This document shows positions 44,867 to 55,268 of a stretch of 64,000 nucleotides of DNA, one piece after another. Origin of the DNA: Pseudomonas sp. S09G 359 (GTDB lineage: Bacteria > Pseudomonadota > Gammaproteobacteria > Pseudomonadales > Pseudomonadaceae); the NCBI RefSeq assembly GCF_002843605.1, contig NZ_CP025263.1, positions 700,501-764,500 on the forward strand, in the 5' to 3' direction. Position 1 is the first letter of the stretch; each line of letters opens with the position of its first letter. The notes under the pieces are model-generated. The model did no database searches and was not told the DNA's origin. It saw nothing but the letters and a program-made list of their open reading frames with translations. The translations under genes were made by a program, and so were the position numbers.

Positions 44867-46537
44867 TTACAAGGTTATGACGGAATCAGTGGATTCCGGT
44901 GAAAAGGTGGCACTTTGCTTTGAGGTGCGCGCAGCTTGCACCCGGTTGCGTCCGGCGTTCTTGGCGCGGTACAGCGCCTCGTCGGCCTGGGCGGCCATCA
45001 TCAGGCTGTCGGAGCCGTCGCACAGCTCCACCAGCCCGGCACTGAAGGTGCACCACAAATCCTGCGGCTGGGCCGGGTAGTGGATTTCGGCGAAGCGCCC
45101 GCGAATTTCATCCAGCACCTTGCACGCCGACTCCAGGTCGGTATCGGGCATCACGATGGCGAATTCTTCGCCGCCGTAGCGCCCGATATAGTCGGTCTTG
45201 CGCAGGCGCTGCTTGAGAAACAGCGCGAGGCTCTTGATCACGCGGTCGCCCATAGGGTGGCCGTGGCTGTCGTTGACCCGCTTGAAGTGGTCGATATCCA
45301 GCATGGCAAAACTCAGCGGCTTGTTTTCGCGACGCGCGCGGAAGCTGCAGTCTTCGAGCAATTGCAGAATGTGGGTGTGGTTGTACAGGCCGGTCAGGCT
45401 GTCGCGCACCATCCGCGCCTTGAGGTTGCGCGCCCGCGCCGCGCGGTTGCGCACGGTTGTGATCAGGTGGCGGGGCTTGATCGGTTTGGTCAGGAAGTCG
45501 TCGCCGCCTTCGCTCATGGCGTCCAGTTGCTTGTCCAGGTCGTCTTCGGCCGACAGGTAGATGATCGGCACGCTGACGTAGCGGTCATTGTGGCGAATGA
45601 CCTTGGCCAGTTCGGTACCGGTACAGGCTGGCATATACATGTCGAGGATGATCAGGTCGGGCTGGAAGTCCGCCAGCTCGGCCATGGCCTGGATCGGTTC
45701 GATCAAGGTGCGCGTGACGATGCCGGCGCTGTTGAGCAGGCGTTCGGTGTGCAGCGCCTGGGCCCGCGAGTCGTCGATGATCAGTACTTTGTACGGTTCG
45801 TACTGGGCGACGCAGGTCAACACTTCGATCTTTTCCAGCAGGCTGGAGGCTTCCAAAGTACCGGTGAGGAACTCCTGGCCACCAGCGCGCACGGCGGCCA
45901 GGCGGGTTGGGGTGTCGGTTTCCAGCAGGCTGAAAAACAGCAGCGGCAGCTTTTGTTCCAGGCCTTCCTGGGCTTGCGCGGCGAGCTTGAGGCCGAGGCC
46001 GGCACCGCAGAAATCCACGTCCATCACAATTGCCGAAGGCAGGCGCTCGGCCATCGATGCATGGAAAGCCGCCACGCTGTCCAGGGACTGGGCGCTCATG
46101 CCAAAGAACTCCAGCTGCTTGGCCAGGCGCTCGGCCCGCTCGTGGTCGGCCAGCATTACGTAGATCGGCTTGCGCATCGGCGGCAGGAAGGTTTGTTCCA
46201 GCTGGTCGCCCTGGCGCAGGCCGGTGCGGGACAGGCGCTGCATCAGGCGGTTGAGTTCGGTGATCAGCTGGCTGCTCAGGCGGCCGCGGTTTTCGTCCAC
46301 CGCCTTGAGGGATTCGCGGATGTGCTGGGCCAGTTGGCCGTGCTCCGGCTGTTCGAAACGCTCGGCGAAACGCAGCAGGCGCAAGTTGGCTTCGCTGAGT
46401 TCGGAGAGGTCGGCGCCGGACCATTCGGTACGTTGCAGGCGCTGCCAGATCTCAAGAATTTGACGTGCCTGATGAATTACCCGCTGGGCAAAATGTTGCT
46501 TGAGACGCTCACGGCTGGGGTCTTCTGGCTCGGTCAT
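44867..46537 (-). CDS. gcbA: REC-REC-GGDEF diguanylate cyclase, GcbA-like
   Basis: About 556 residues. N-terminal helical region (1-120), a degenerate first receiver (about 125-245), a second receiver with KVLIIDDSRAQ and LIILDMYMPACTG, then a GGDEF domain with GGEEF at 455-459. An inhibitory RxxD site (RKTD, 446-449) sits five residues before it, as in c-di-GMP feedback-controlled cyclases. Makes c-di-GMP and, by orthology to GcbA/PA4843, promotes attachment and biofilm. Forty bases upstream of the chemoreceptor gene on the same strand. Upstream (46538-46836) is a 299-base divergent promoter region without a gene. Confidence 0.93.
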   Translation of the reverse strand: MTEPEDPSRERLKQHFAQRVIHQARQILEIWQRLQRTEWSGADLSELSEANLRLLRFAERFEQPEHGQLAQHIRESLKAVDENRGRLSSQLITELNRLMQRLSRTGLRQGDQLEQTFLPPMRKPIYVMLADHERAERLAKQLEFFGMSAQSLDSVAAFHASMAERLPSAIVMDVDFCGAGLGLKLAAQAQEGLEQKLPLLFFSLLETDTPTRLAAVRAGGQEFLTGTLEASSLLEKIEVLTCVAQYEPYKVLIIDDSRAQALHTERLLNSAGIVTRTLIEPIQAMAELADFQPDLIILDMYMPACTGTELAKVIRHNDRYVSVPIIYLSAEDDLDKQLDAMSEGGDDFLTKPIKPRHLITTVRNRAARARNLKARMVRDSLTGLYNHTHILQLLEDCSFRARRENKPLSFAMLDIDHFKRVNDSHGHPMGDRVIKSLALFLKQRLRKTDYIGRYGGEEFAIVMPDTDLESACKVLDEIRGRFAEIHYPAQPQDLWCTFSAGLVELCDGSDSLMMAAQADEALYRAKNAGRNRVQAARTSKQSATFSPESTDSVITL

Positions 46538-46836
46538 ATCCTGACTACTAGTTAGGGTGCATGCTGAGGTCGAACTGATGGCTCTATGCTAGCACCTCTT
46601 TGGAAGTGGATGAGTGTCATACATCAATAAACTGCGTGCCCCTGATATTCAGTTACTGACTCGATGGTCGCGCAGCGTAAAAAACGTGCATCCTTTATAG
46701 TCGAAAGCCTCACGTGCGCCAGTTTGGTGAAAAGCCCCGCATGGGCGGGCACGATGGGGTAGGGTTGTGGTCGGAGTGTTTGAACGCACGCCATCAATTC
46801 AAGTGCATGAACTCAAGTGATTGAAAGGATATCGCC

Positions 46837-47904
46837 ATGCTGGACTGGAAAAACCGTGCAGGCAGTGCCAAAGGCCCCGCGCCTGAGCCGAAGTCGGCCA
46901 ACCGCAGCTATTTGCGTACTCTGCTGATGAGCCGGGCCTTGCTCAGTGTGCTCGGCCTGTACCTGTTGGTCACCGGCGCCCTGGGCTGGTACTGGAGCGA
47001 AGAGCCGGCGCTGTTCCCGGTCCAGCAAAATGCGCAGATCGCCGCCGAAAAAGAAGGCAAGCAGATGGTGGTGGGCTTCACCACCGTCGAAACCCTCAAG
47101 ACCGTGGTCGGCACCTTGCTCAACAAGCCTGGTGGCTACATTTCCAACGACCGCTTCCCGCCAGGCCTGTGGATGGACAACATGCCGAGCTGGGAATACG
47201 GCGTGCTGGTGCAGGTGCGCGACCTGACCCGTGCCCTGCGTAAAGACTTCGCCCGCTCCCAGTCGCAGTCGGCCGAAGATGCGGATTTGGCCAAGGCCGA
47301 GCCGCGCTTCAACTTCGACAACAAGAGCTGGGTGCTGCCGTCCAGTGAGTCGGAGTACCAGGAGGGCATCAACTCCCTGAGCCGCTACGAAGCGCGTCTG
47401 TCCGACCCGAACCAGCGCGGTGCGCTGTTTTATGCGCGTGCCGACAACCTCAACAACTGGCTGGGCGATGTCGCCACTCGCCTGGGCTCGCTGTCGCAAC
47501 GCCTGTCGGCCAGCGTCGGCCGGGTGAAACTGAACACCGCATTGAAAACCGAAGCCCTGGCGCCGGGCGAAGTGCCGCAGGTCGATGAAGAAGTGGTGGA
47601 AACCCCATGGATGCAGATCGACAACGTGTTCTACGAAGCCCGTGGCCAGGCGTGGGCCTTGTCGCACTTGCTGCGCGCCATCGAGGTCGACTTTGCCGAT
47701 GTGCTGGCGAAAAAGAACGCCACCGTCAGCGTGCGCCAGATCATTCGTGAGCTGGAGGCTTCGCAGGAGCCCGTCTGGAGCCCAATGATCCTGAATGGCA
47801 GTGGCTTCGGCGTGCTGGCGAACCACTCGCTGGTGATGGCCAACTACATTTCCCGGGCCAACGCTGCAGTGATCGACTTGCGTCAGCTCCTCAACCAGGG
47901 TTGA
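46837..47904 (+). CDS. DUF2333 family membrane protein
   Basis: About 355 residues. Basic N-terminus, one membrane helix near residues 30-50 (LLSVLGLYLLVTGALGWYW), then a soluble, probably periplasmic, helical domain with conserved GGYISNDRFPPGLWMDNMPS. Function unknown; conserved next to gcbA and the Nudix gene in pseudomonads (PA4842). ATG at 46837 has AAAGGAT upstream. Overlaps the Nudix gene as TGATG. Confidence 0.92.
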   Translation: MLDWKNRAGSAKGPAPEPKSANRSYLRTLLMSRALLSVLGLYLLVTGALGWYWSEEPALFPVQQNAQIAAEKEGKQMVVGFTTVETLKTVVGTLLNKPGGYISNDRFPPGLWMDNMPSWEYGVLVQVRDLTRALRKDFARSQSQSAEDADLAKAEPRFNFDNKSWVLPSSESEYQEGINSLSRYEARLSDPNQRGALFYARADNLNNWLGDVATRLGSLSQRLSASVGRVKLNTALKTEALAPGEVPQVDEEVVETPWMQIDNVFYEARGQAWALSHLLRAIEVDFADVLAKKNATVSVRQIIRELEASQEPVWSPMILNGSGFGVLANHSLVMANYISRANAAVIDLRQLLNQG

Positions 47905-48443
47905 TGATGGACGCGACTCAAAAGGAGGCCGCGCACCGTGCGGCCTCTGATGCCGAACTGATCTGCTGGGTCGACGAGCAGGACAACCTGCTCGGCCACC
48001 TGGTCAGGTCCGACCTGCGCCAGCGCGGCCTGATCGGCCGCTGCACCTTTATCTTCCTGTTCAACTCCAGCGGCGAGCTGTGTGTGCATCGGCGCACCCT
48101 GAGCAAAGCCATGTATCCCGGGTTCTGGGATACGGCGGCGGGTGGGATGGTCGCGGCGGGGGAGTCGTATGCCGTGTCGGCAGCCCGTGAGCTGGAAGAA
48201 GAACTGGGTGTCGGCGGGGTGGAATTGATCGAGCACGACCATTTCTACTTCGAAGATGGCGACAGCCGGCTCTGGTGCCGGTCCTACTCCGCGACTTGGG
48301 ACGGGCCCCTGCGCCTGCAGCCCGAAGAGGTCATGGAGGCGCGCTTTTTACCGATTGAAAGTGTGCTGCAGGAGGCGCAACAAAAGCCTTACTGCCCGGA
48401 CGCCCAAGAGGGCTTGCGGCGCTATCTGGCCCTGCGTCGCTAA
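47904..48443 (+). CDS. Nudix hydrolase
   Basis: About 179 residues. The Nudix box GGMVAAGESYAVSAARELEEELGV is intact, giving Mg-dependent hydrolysis of a nucleoside diphosphate-X; resembles the YfcD type (WDTAAGG before the box, CTFIFLFNSSGELCVHRRT earlier). Substrate not predictable. ATG at 47904 overlaps the DUF2333 stop; a second ATG follows at 47907. Confidence 0.93.
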   Translation: MMDATQKEAAHRAASDAELICWVDEQDNLLGHLVRSDLRQRGLIGRCTFIFLFNSSGELCVHRRTLSKAMYPGFWDTAAGGMVAAGESYAVSAARELEEELGVGGVELIEHDHFYFEDGDSRLWCRSYSATWDGPLRLQPEEVMEARFLPIESVLQEAQQKPYCPDAQEGLRRYLALRR

Positions 48444-48626
48444 AGTTGCATAAATTGGCGCGATTTGACTCTTAGCAAGTCGGCTTTTTGCCGTTACACT
48501 GCGCGACTTTTCACCCGGAACGCCTTGGCGGCCCGGTAGCGCTGCCCCTGCCTGAGTGGGGCTTCGCGGTCGGTTAAACGCCTTGGCGCAGACCGATCAG
48601 TCTTTGTCCTCCCAAGAGGATTGCCG

Positions 48627-48998
48627 GTGGCCAAAAAAGCCGCATCCTTCGCCGCCCTTGGTGGCCTGGTATTCTCCACCGATGCAGGTCGACACTGCCC
48701 GGACTGTCGTCAGCCCGTGGGTTCGTGTACCTGCAAACACACCCTGATCCCTGAAGGCGACGGTATTGCCCGCGTGCGACGCGAGAGCAAAGGCCGTGGC
48801 GGCAAGACGGTGACCACCATCACCGGCGTGCCGTTGGCCGAAGATGCCCTGAAGGAACTGGCCACCACGCTGAAAAAACGCTGTGGCACCGGTGGCGCGT
48901 TGAAAGACGGGGTCATCGAAATCCAGGGCGAGCACGTCGAGTTGCTCTTGGCCGAGCTGATCAAGCTCGGGTACAAGGCCAAGAAGTCCGGCGGCTGA
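48627..48998 (+). CDS. yciH: SUI1/eIF1-like translation factor YciH
   Basis: About 123 residues. A short cysteine-bearing N-terminal part (CPDCRQPVGSCTC) precedes the SUI1 domain (VRRESKGRGGKTVTTITGVPL; KKRCGTGGALKDGVIEIQG). Bacterial eIF1 homologue, thought to act at translation initiation. GTG at 48627 follows AAGAGGA at the correct spacing and gives the expected MAKKAASF start. Upstream 48444-48626 has GC-rich sequence with no gene. Confidence 0.93.
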   Translation: MAKKAASFAALGGLVFSTDAGRHCPDCRQPVGSCTCKHTLIPEGDGIARVRRESKGRGGKTVTTITGVPLAEDALKELATTLKKRCGTGGALKDGVIEIQGEHVELLLAELIKLGYKAKKSGG

Positions 48999-49087
48999 AA
49001 GCCTCTTCCCAACCTGTGGCTAAACTCTGTCCTGCGAGTGGGGTCTACCTCCTTTACAGGCAAATCGTCATTTTCATTCTTTAGACT

Positions 49088-49113
49088 GCGCCAGCCTCCG
49101 CTTGAGGTGGCGC
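49088..49113 (+). promoter_or_regulatory. Hairpin in the speA leader
   Basis: GCGCCA-G-CCTC pairs with GAGG-TGGCGC around a 5-base loop with one bulged G; it ends about 27 bases before the speA ATG. A translational or stability element is possible; no known riboswitch fold was recognised. Confidence 0.4.
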
Positions 49114-49140
49114 CTTCGCCTTCATTTATAGGGGACTTCG

Positions 49141-51054
<1,914 letters not shown>

Positions 51055-51074
51055 TACCGGCTGACAGAGATCTA

Positions 51075-51169
51075 AAATGTGGGAGCGGGCTTGCTCGCGA
51101 AAGCGGTACATCAGTGACACCGGTGTTAACTGACGCACTGCTTTCGCGAGCAAGCCCGCTCCCACATTT
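51075..51169. repeat. REPIN, CGCGAAAGCGG class
   Basis: Inverted arms GTGGGAGCGGGCTTGCTCGC between speA and the esterase gene, near-identical to the elements at 4235 and 30121. Confidence 0.93.
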
Positions 51170-51210
51170 GGATTTGTGTTTGGTAATACCTTCTTTATGG
51201 GGGACGGAAA

Positions 51211-52074
51211 ATGTCGAGCAAATACCTGCAAGCGATCACCCTGGCATTGGCTGCATTGCTTGCAGCCTGCTCCCCAATCAAAGTCCTCAACGCCCTCACC
51301 CCTTCAAACACCTTCACCAAAACCGCCGCCATCGCCTACGGCGACGACCCTCGCCAGAAACTCGATATCTACCGCCCCGTCAGCGCCTCGCAAAACGCGC
51401 CTGTGGTGGTGTTTTTCTACGGCGGCAGTTGGAACAGCGGTTCCAAGGATGACTACGGTTTTGTCGGCGAAGCCCTGGCCTCACGTGGCATCGTGGTGGT
51501 GATCGCCGACTACCGGCTTTACCCGCAGGTGCGTTACCCCGCGTTTCTCCAGGATGGCGCCCACGCGGTAGCCTGGACCTATCAGCACATCGCCGACTAC
51601 GGCGCCGACCCCAAGCAGCTCTATGTGATGGGCCACAGCTCCGGCGCGTACAACGCCTCGATGCTGGCGCTGGATGCGCGTTGGCTGAACGCTGTGGGCC
51701 AGGCGCCGTCGATGCTCAAGGGCTGGATCGGCCTGGCCGGGCCGTACGACTTCCTGCCGATTGAAAACCCGGACGTGAAACCGGTGTTTTTCTTCCCCGA
51801 CTCACCGCCGGAGTCGCAGCCGATCAACCACGTCAGCCACGACGCGCCGCCCAGCCTGCTGATCGCCTCGACCGATGACAACTTGGTCAACCCCACGCGC
51901 AATACCGGTGGGCTGGCCAACAAGCTGCGAGAAGCCGGCGTGCCGGTAGAAACGTTTTACTTCACCAAGACCAACCACCAGACCCTGGTGGCGGCCATGT
52001 CCAAGCCACTACGCTGGCTGGCGCCGGTGCTGGAGCGGGTCACGGCCTTTATCAACTCCACCCCGGACGCTTAA
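51211..52074 (+). CDS. Lipoprotein alpha/beta-hydrolase (carboxylesterase-like)
   Basis: About 287 residues. The lipoprotein signal has lipobox LLAAC (Cys about 20) with Ser at +2, predicting outer-membrane sorting. Then a BD-FAE/hormone-sensitive-lipase-like fold: oxyanion segment VVVFFYGGSWNSG, nucleophile in GHSSGAYN, acidic residue near STDDNLVNP and a His in TKTNHQTL near the end. Probably an esterase of unknown substrate. ATG at 51211 has GGGGGACGG upstream. Its stop overlaps the convergent RTX-M91 gene. Confidence 0.9.
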   Translation: MSSKYLQAITLALAALLAACSPIKVLNALTPSNTFTKTAAIAYGDDPRQKLDIYRPVSASQNAPVVVFFYGGSWNSGSKDDYGFVGEALASRGIVVVIADYRLYPQVRYPAFLQDGAHAVAWTYQHIADYGADPKQLYVMGHSSGAYNASMLALDARWLNAVGQAPSMLKGWIGLAGPYDFLPIENPDVKPVFFFPDSPPESQPINHVSHDAPPSLLIASTDDNLVNPTRNTGGLANKLREAGVPVETFYFTKTNHQTLVAAMSKPLRWLAPVLERVTAFINSTPDA

Positions 52075-53561
52075 ACGAGGCGTGAGGGTTCGTCCAGGTG
52101 ATAACGGTCACGCAGTGGCACGCCCATCTCTTTACGCAAGGCATTTTCGTTGAAGGGGGAGGGGTTGGTGTCTGTCGGCGGCGTCAGTGGGTCGTTATCG
52201 AAGTCGAAGGGCTGCCCCCCGGTGGTAAGCCCTACCGCCTGATATTCGTTGTTTTCAACGGTCGTTGGGCCTTCTGCCGTACTGAAAACGGGGCCTTCCC
52301 CCGGAATATTTGTACCGGTGGCGCCGTTATAGGCATGGCTCATCTCATGGTAGAGGGCAAGTAGCGGAGAGATTGAAAAGAGTTTCTCAAAATAATCGGG
52401 GTGAAATTCTATTTCCGCGTGGGTCGCTACAGAGCCGGGTGCGCCGTCTTTTATGTAACCAAGCTCAGGCCGGTCTTTGTACTGATCATAGTCGTCGTCG
52501 CTGATGTTATTTCTAAACTCGTTTCCAAAACGATAGGAGTTTCTCCCGATGAAGGCAGCGGGGATTATGGTGACGGAGTTTCGATTTTTTTCGGCCAAAC
52601 GGTCCATTTCCTGAAGCATTCGCTGGCCGGCCGGCGACCCCCTGAGATGTTCAAGGTAGTTCTCTACCTGTTCAACGAATGGTTCAGGCCCCTTTATCGT
52701 GAAGCCTGTTTTGCCTGCGTCGGTGTATTCGACGTGTTTCGGTTTTACCTGTGCCAGGCTGTGAACCGAATCGGTTTTCTTGGCGTAGATCTGATCCTTA
52801 GTGTCGTAGGAATAGACCGTGTCTGCGCCCGCACCGGTATAGATAGTGGTCTGGCGATATCCCACGAGCTTATCGTTGCCGAGCCCGCCACTCAGAACCG
52901 TTTTACCAGACCCGCCGTAGAGTTCGTCATTACCTTGGTCGCCATTGAGGTAAACCTGACGCAGATTGGTTTTCTGGGAGAAGTAGTCGGCATATAACTT
53001 GTCGTTGCCTTTGCCGCCCGACAGTACGGCGTTGCCGCTGCCTGCGATCATTACGTCGTCGCCATCACCGCCAAAGGCGACCATATGGCCGGTGCCCAGG
53101 CGAAGGTAATCGTTACCCTTGCCTGCGTTCACGCTACCGGAGCGCCCATTTGCAGCGATATAGTCATCACCGTCGCCACTGTGTATGTGTGTCTCAATGT
53201 TGACGTGCTTGTCGACGCTGATGCGGTCATTGCCTCCCTCGGTTTTTATTGTCAGCGCGTGCGAGTCATTGTTGGCAGTCAGTGGGAGTTTGTAGTCTTT
53301 GCCGTTGATACGCGCGTTGAGCTGGTGGTTTGCGCCTACGCTGATCTTTACGTTGTCAGCCTTGTCGGTTGTAGTGATCAGGACTCGGCTGACATCAAGG
53401 GAGCGCTTGCCTTGCTGATCGGTTACATAGGTTGAAAGATGTTGAATCTTGGTAGTTCCATCATCAACTAACGTTGATCGATGTTGCGCGCCATCCGGTA
53501 CGTCGGCAGCGCTGGGGGGAGTAAAGACGGGATAGATTGATGGCATCGCAAGAATGTTCAT
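52071..53561 (-). CDS. RTX-like calcium-repeat protein with M91 zinc-metallopeptidase domain
   Basis: About 496 residues. Residues 110-265 or so contain seven to eight RTX-type units (GGNDRISVD, GDGDDYIAA, GKGNDYLRLG, GGKGNDKLYA, GDQGNDELYG, GGLGNDKLVG). The C-terminal half carries HEMSHAYNG with H405, E406 and H409 as zinc ligands and a candidate third ligand E439 in NEYQAVG. This is the pattern of peptidase family M91, known from type III effectors NleD and HopH1. No signal peptide, and the repeats precede rather than follow the enzyme, unlike normal type I secreted proteases. No secretion genes nearby. Noticeably more AT-rich than neighbours, suggesting acquisition. A toxin or effector role is inferred. 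Confidence 0.85.
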   Translation of the reverse strand: MNILAMPSIYPVFTPPSAADVPDGAQHRSTLVDDGTTKIQHLSTYVTDQQGKRSLDVSRVLITTTDKADNVKISVGANHQLNARINGKDYKLPLTANNDSHALTIKTEGGNDRISVDKHVNIETHIHSGDGDDYIAANGRSGSVNAGKGNDYLRLGTGHMVAFGGDGDDVMIAGSGNAVLSGGKGNDKLYADYFSQKTNLRQVYLNGDQGNDELYGGSGKTVLSGGLGNDKLVGYRQTTIYTGAGADTVYSYDTKDQIYAKKTDSVHSLAQVKPKHVEYTDAGKTGFTIKGPEPFVEQVENYLEHLRGSPAGQRMLQEMDRLAEKNRNSVTIIPAAFIGRNSYRFGNEFRNNISDDDYDQYKDRPELGYIKDGAPGSVATHAEIEFHPDYFEKLFSISPLLALYHEMSHAYNGATGTNIPGEGPVFSTAEGPTTVENNEYQAVGLTTGGQPFDFDNDPLTPPTDTNPSPFNENALRKEMGVPLRDRYHLDEPSRLV

Positions 53562-53590
53562 TGATACGTCACTTTATGAGGATTGAGTTA

Positions 53591-53619
53591 AACCACAGAG
53601 GCACAGGCGCTGTGTGGTT
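53591..53619 (-). other. Inverted repeat between the MATE and RTX-M91 genes
   Basis: AACCACA and TGTGGTT arms (7 bases) around 15 bases, about 30 bases upstream of the RTX-M91 ATG and after the MATE stop. Could be a weak terminator for the MATE gene or an operator for the effector-like gene. Confidence 0.35.
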
Positions 53620-53673
53620 CCGGTTTCTCCATAAAGCCCAATAACTTTGTAACCTGATGCCCGGCAAGTGCTA

Positions 53674-55017
53674 TCAGGGGGCGCTGAGCCAAGCGTCCTG
53701 TTTAGCGAGGCGCCAAGAAATGGCCCACAGGGTCACACTGCGTAACGCCATAAACAGCAGGAACGTCAGCCACAGCCCATGGTTGCCCAGCCCCTGCAAG
53801 GCCCAGGCGAACGGCAGCGTGAGCAGCACGGTCAGCAACATCCCGTTGCGCATCTCCCGCGCGCGGGTGGCGCCGATAAACAGGCCGTCCAGCAAGTAAC
53901 TCCACACCGCAATCAACGGCAACAGCGCCAGGTACGGCAGGTACAGGTCGGCGGTTTCGCGCACGCTGGGGATATCGGTTTGCATGGCAATGAACAGATG
54001 GCCGGCGACGCTGAACAGCAGGGCAAACCCGACGCTGGCGATCAGCGACCAACCGCCGGCCACCACCAGCGAGCGGCGCAAGGCGGGGCGGTCGTGGGCT
54101 CCGATGGCGTGGCCGCACAGGGCTTCGACCGCATGGGCCAGGCCGTCCAACGCGTGGGCGGTCAGCAGCAGGCCGTTGAGCAGCAGCGCGTTGGCCGCGA
54201 CGGTGGCATCGCCGAGGCGCGCGCCTTGCACCGTGATCATGAAAAACACCGATTGCAACGCGAGGCTGCGGATGAAGATGTCGCGATTGACCGCCAGCAG
54301 CGGGCGCCAGCTTTGCCATAATTTCAACGCGCCCCAGGCGATATGCCCGGGGTAGGCGCGCAGGGCTTTTTGCGTCATGGCCAGGCCAAGCAAGGCGCCG
54401 GTCCATTCGGCGATCACCGAGGCGCGGGCGGAGCCGACCACGCCCCAGTCCAGGCCGAGGACGAACCACAGGTTCAACGCGATGTTGACCAGGTTGGTGG
54501 TGAGCAAAATCGCCAGCGGCGCCCGAGCGTTTTGGGTTCCCAGGAACCAGCCGACCAATGCATAACTGGCCAGCGCGGCGGGCAGGCCAAACAGGCGGGT
54601 GTGGAAGAAATCCTGGGTCAGTTGGTTCAGCTCGGGCGAGGGCTGCATCCATTCCAGCGCCAGATGGCTGAAGGGAATGCCGACAGTGCCCAGCACCATC
54701 GCCAGGCCGAGTGCCAGCAGCAAACCTTGCAGCAGTATCTGCCTCAGCGCCGCGCCATCCCCACGCCCGGCGGCCTGGGCGGCGAACCCGGTGGAGCCCA
54801 TGCGCAGAAAGCCCATGGCCCAGGCGAGGAAGGTGTAGAGGCTCGCGCCAACGGCCACGGCCCCGAGTTGATGGGCATGGGGCAGGTGGCCGATGACCAT
54901 GCTGTCGACCAACGCCACCAGCGGCACCGAGATATTCGACAGGATCATCGGCGCGGCCAGGGCCCAGACGCGGCGGTGGGTCGGGCGGTGGCGCCAGTCG
55001 GTGAGCAGGGTAGGCAT
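53674..55017 (-). CDS. MATE-family efflux transporter (DinF-like)
   Basis: About 447 residues with roughly twelve membrane helices. LAAPMILSNISVPLVALVDSMVIGHL at the start is the MATE signature; a second half begins near IFIRSLALQSVFFMITVQGA. Na+- or H+-driven exporter of cationic compounds, nearest the DinF/NorM branch. ATG at 55017 has AAGGAG 6 bases upstream; the longer frame before it lacks a ribosome site and crosses a decayed REP. Confidence 0.93.
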   Translation of the reverse strand: MPTLLTDWRHRPTHRRVWALAAPMILSNISVPLVALVDSMVIGHLPHAHQLGAVAVGASLYTFLAWAMGFLRMGSTGFAAQAAGRGDGAALRQILLQGLLLALGLAMVLGTVGIPFSHLALEWMQPSPELNQLTQDFFHTRLFGLPAALASYALVGWFLGTQNARAPLAILLTTNLVNIALNLWFVLGLDWGVVGSARASVIAEWTGALLGLAMTQKALRAYPGHIAWGALKLWQSWRPLLAVNRDIFIRSLALQSVFFMITVQGARLGDATVAANALLLNGLLLTAHALDGLAHAVEALCGHAIGAHDRPALRRSLVVAGGWSLIASVGFALLFSVAGHLFIAMQTDIPSVRETADLYLPYLALLPLIAVWSYLLDGLFIGATRAREMRNGMLLTVLLTLPFAWALQGLGNHGLWLTFLLFMALRSVTLWAISWRLAKQDAWLSAP

Positions 55018-55072
55018 GCGGGCTCCTTGGGGGAGCGGCATTGTAACTGGGCCTCCAGGAGGATGCAGGACC

Positions 55073-55119
55073 AATGTGGAGGGGCTGTGCGACGATTCGA
55101 CTTGTCCCTCCGACATTTT
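55073..55119. repeat. Decayed REP pair upstream of the alpha-2-macroglobulin gene
   Basis: AATGTGGAGGGGC and GTCCCTCCGACATT keep only the outer parts of two inverted REP arms, in the divergent gap between the MATE and alpha-2-macroglobulin genes (55018-55268). No other gene is visible there. Confidence 0.55.
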
Positions 55120-55268
55120 GATCTTCATTGTTTGTGGGATTTGTCTTGGGCCTGAGAGTGCCTCAGAACCAACCCACCCTCCGTCGGTCAATGTGACCAG
55201 CGCCACATCGGCTTGTGCGGCGCTGATATATAGTTCACCCCTCGGACCCCTCTCACTACGAGTGCCCC

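Noticed and set aside
42825..45080. Open frame of about 751 codons opposite the chemoreceptor gene
   Set aside because: Antisense shadow, alanine/glutamine/leucine-rich without motifs.
46720..46760. Terminator-like GCCCCGC/GCGGGC sequence in the gcbA-DUF2333 gap
   Set aside because: Short imperfect stem without a T-run, in a divergent promoter region where a terminator would have no obvious transcript to end.
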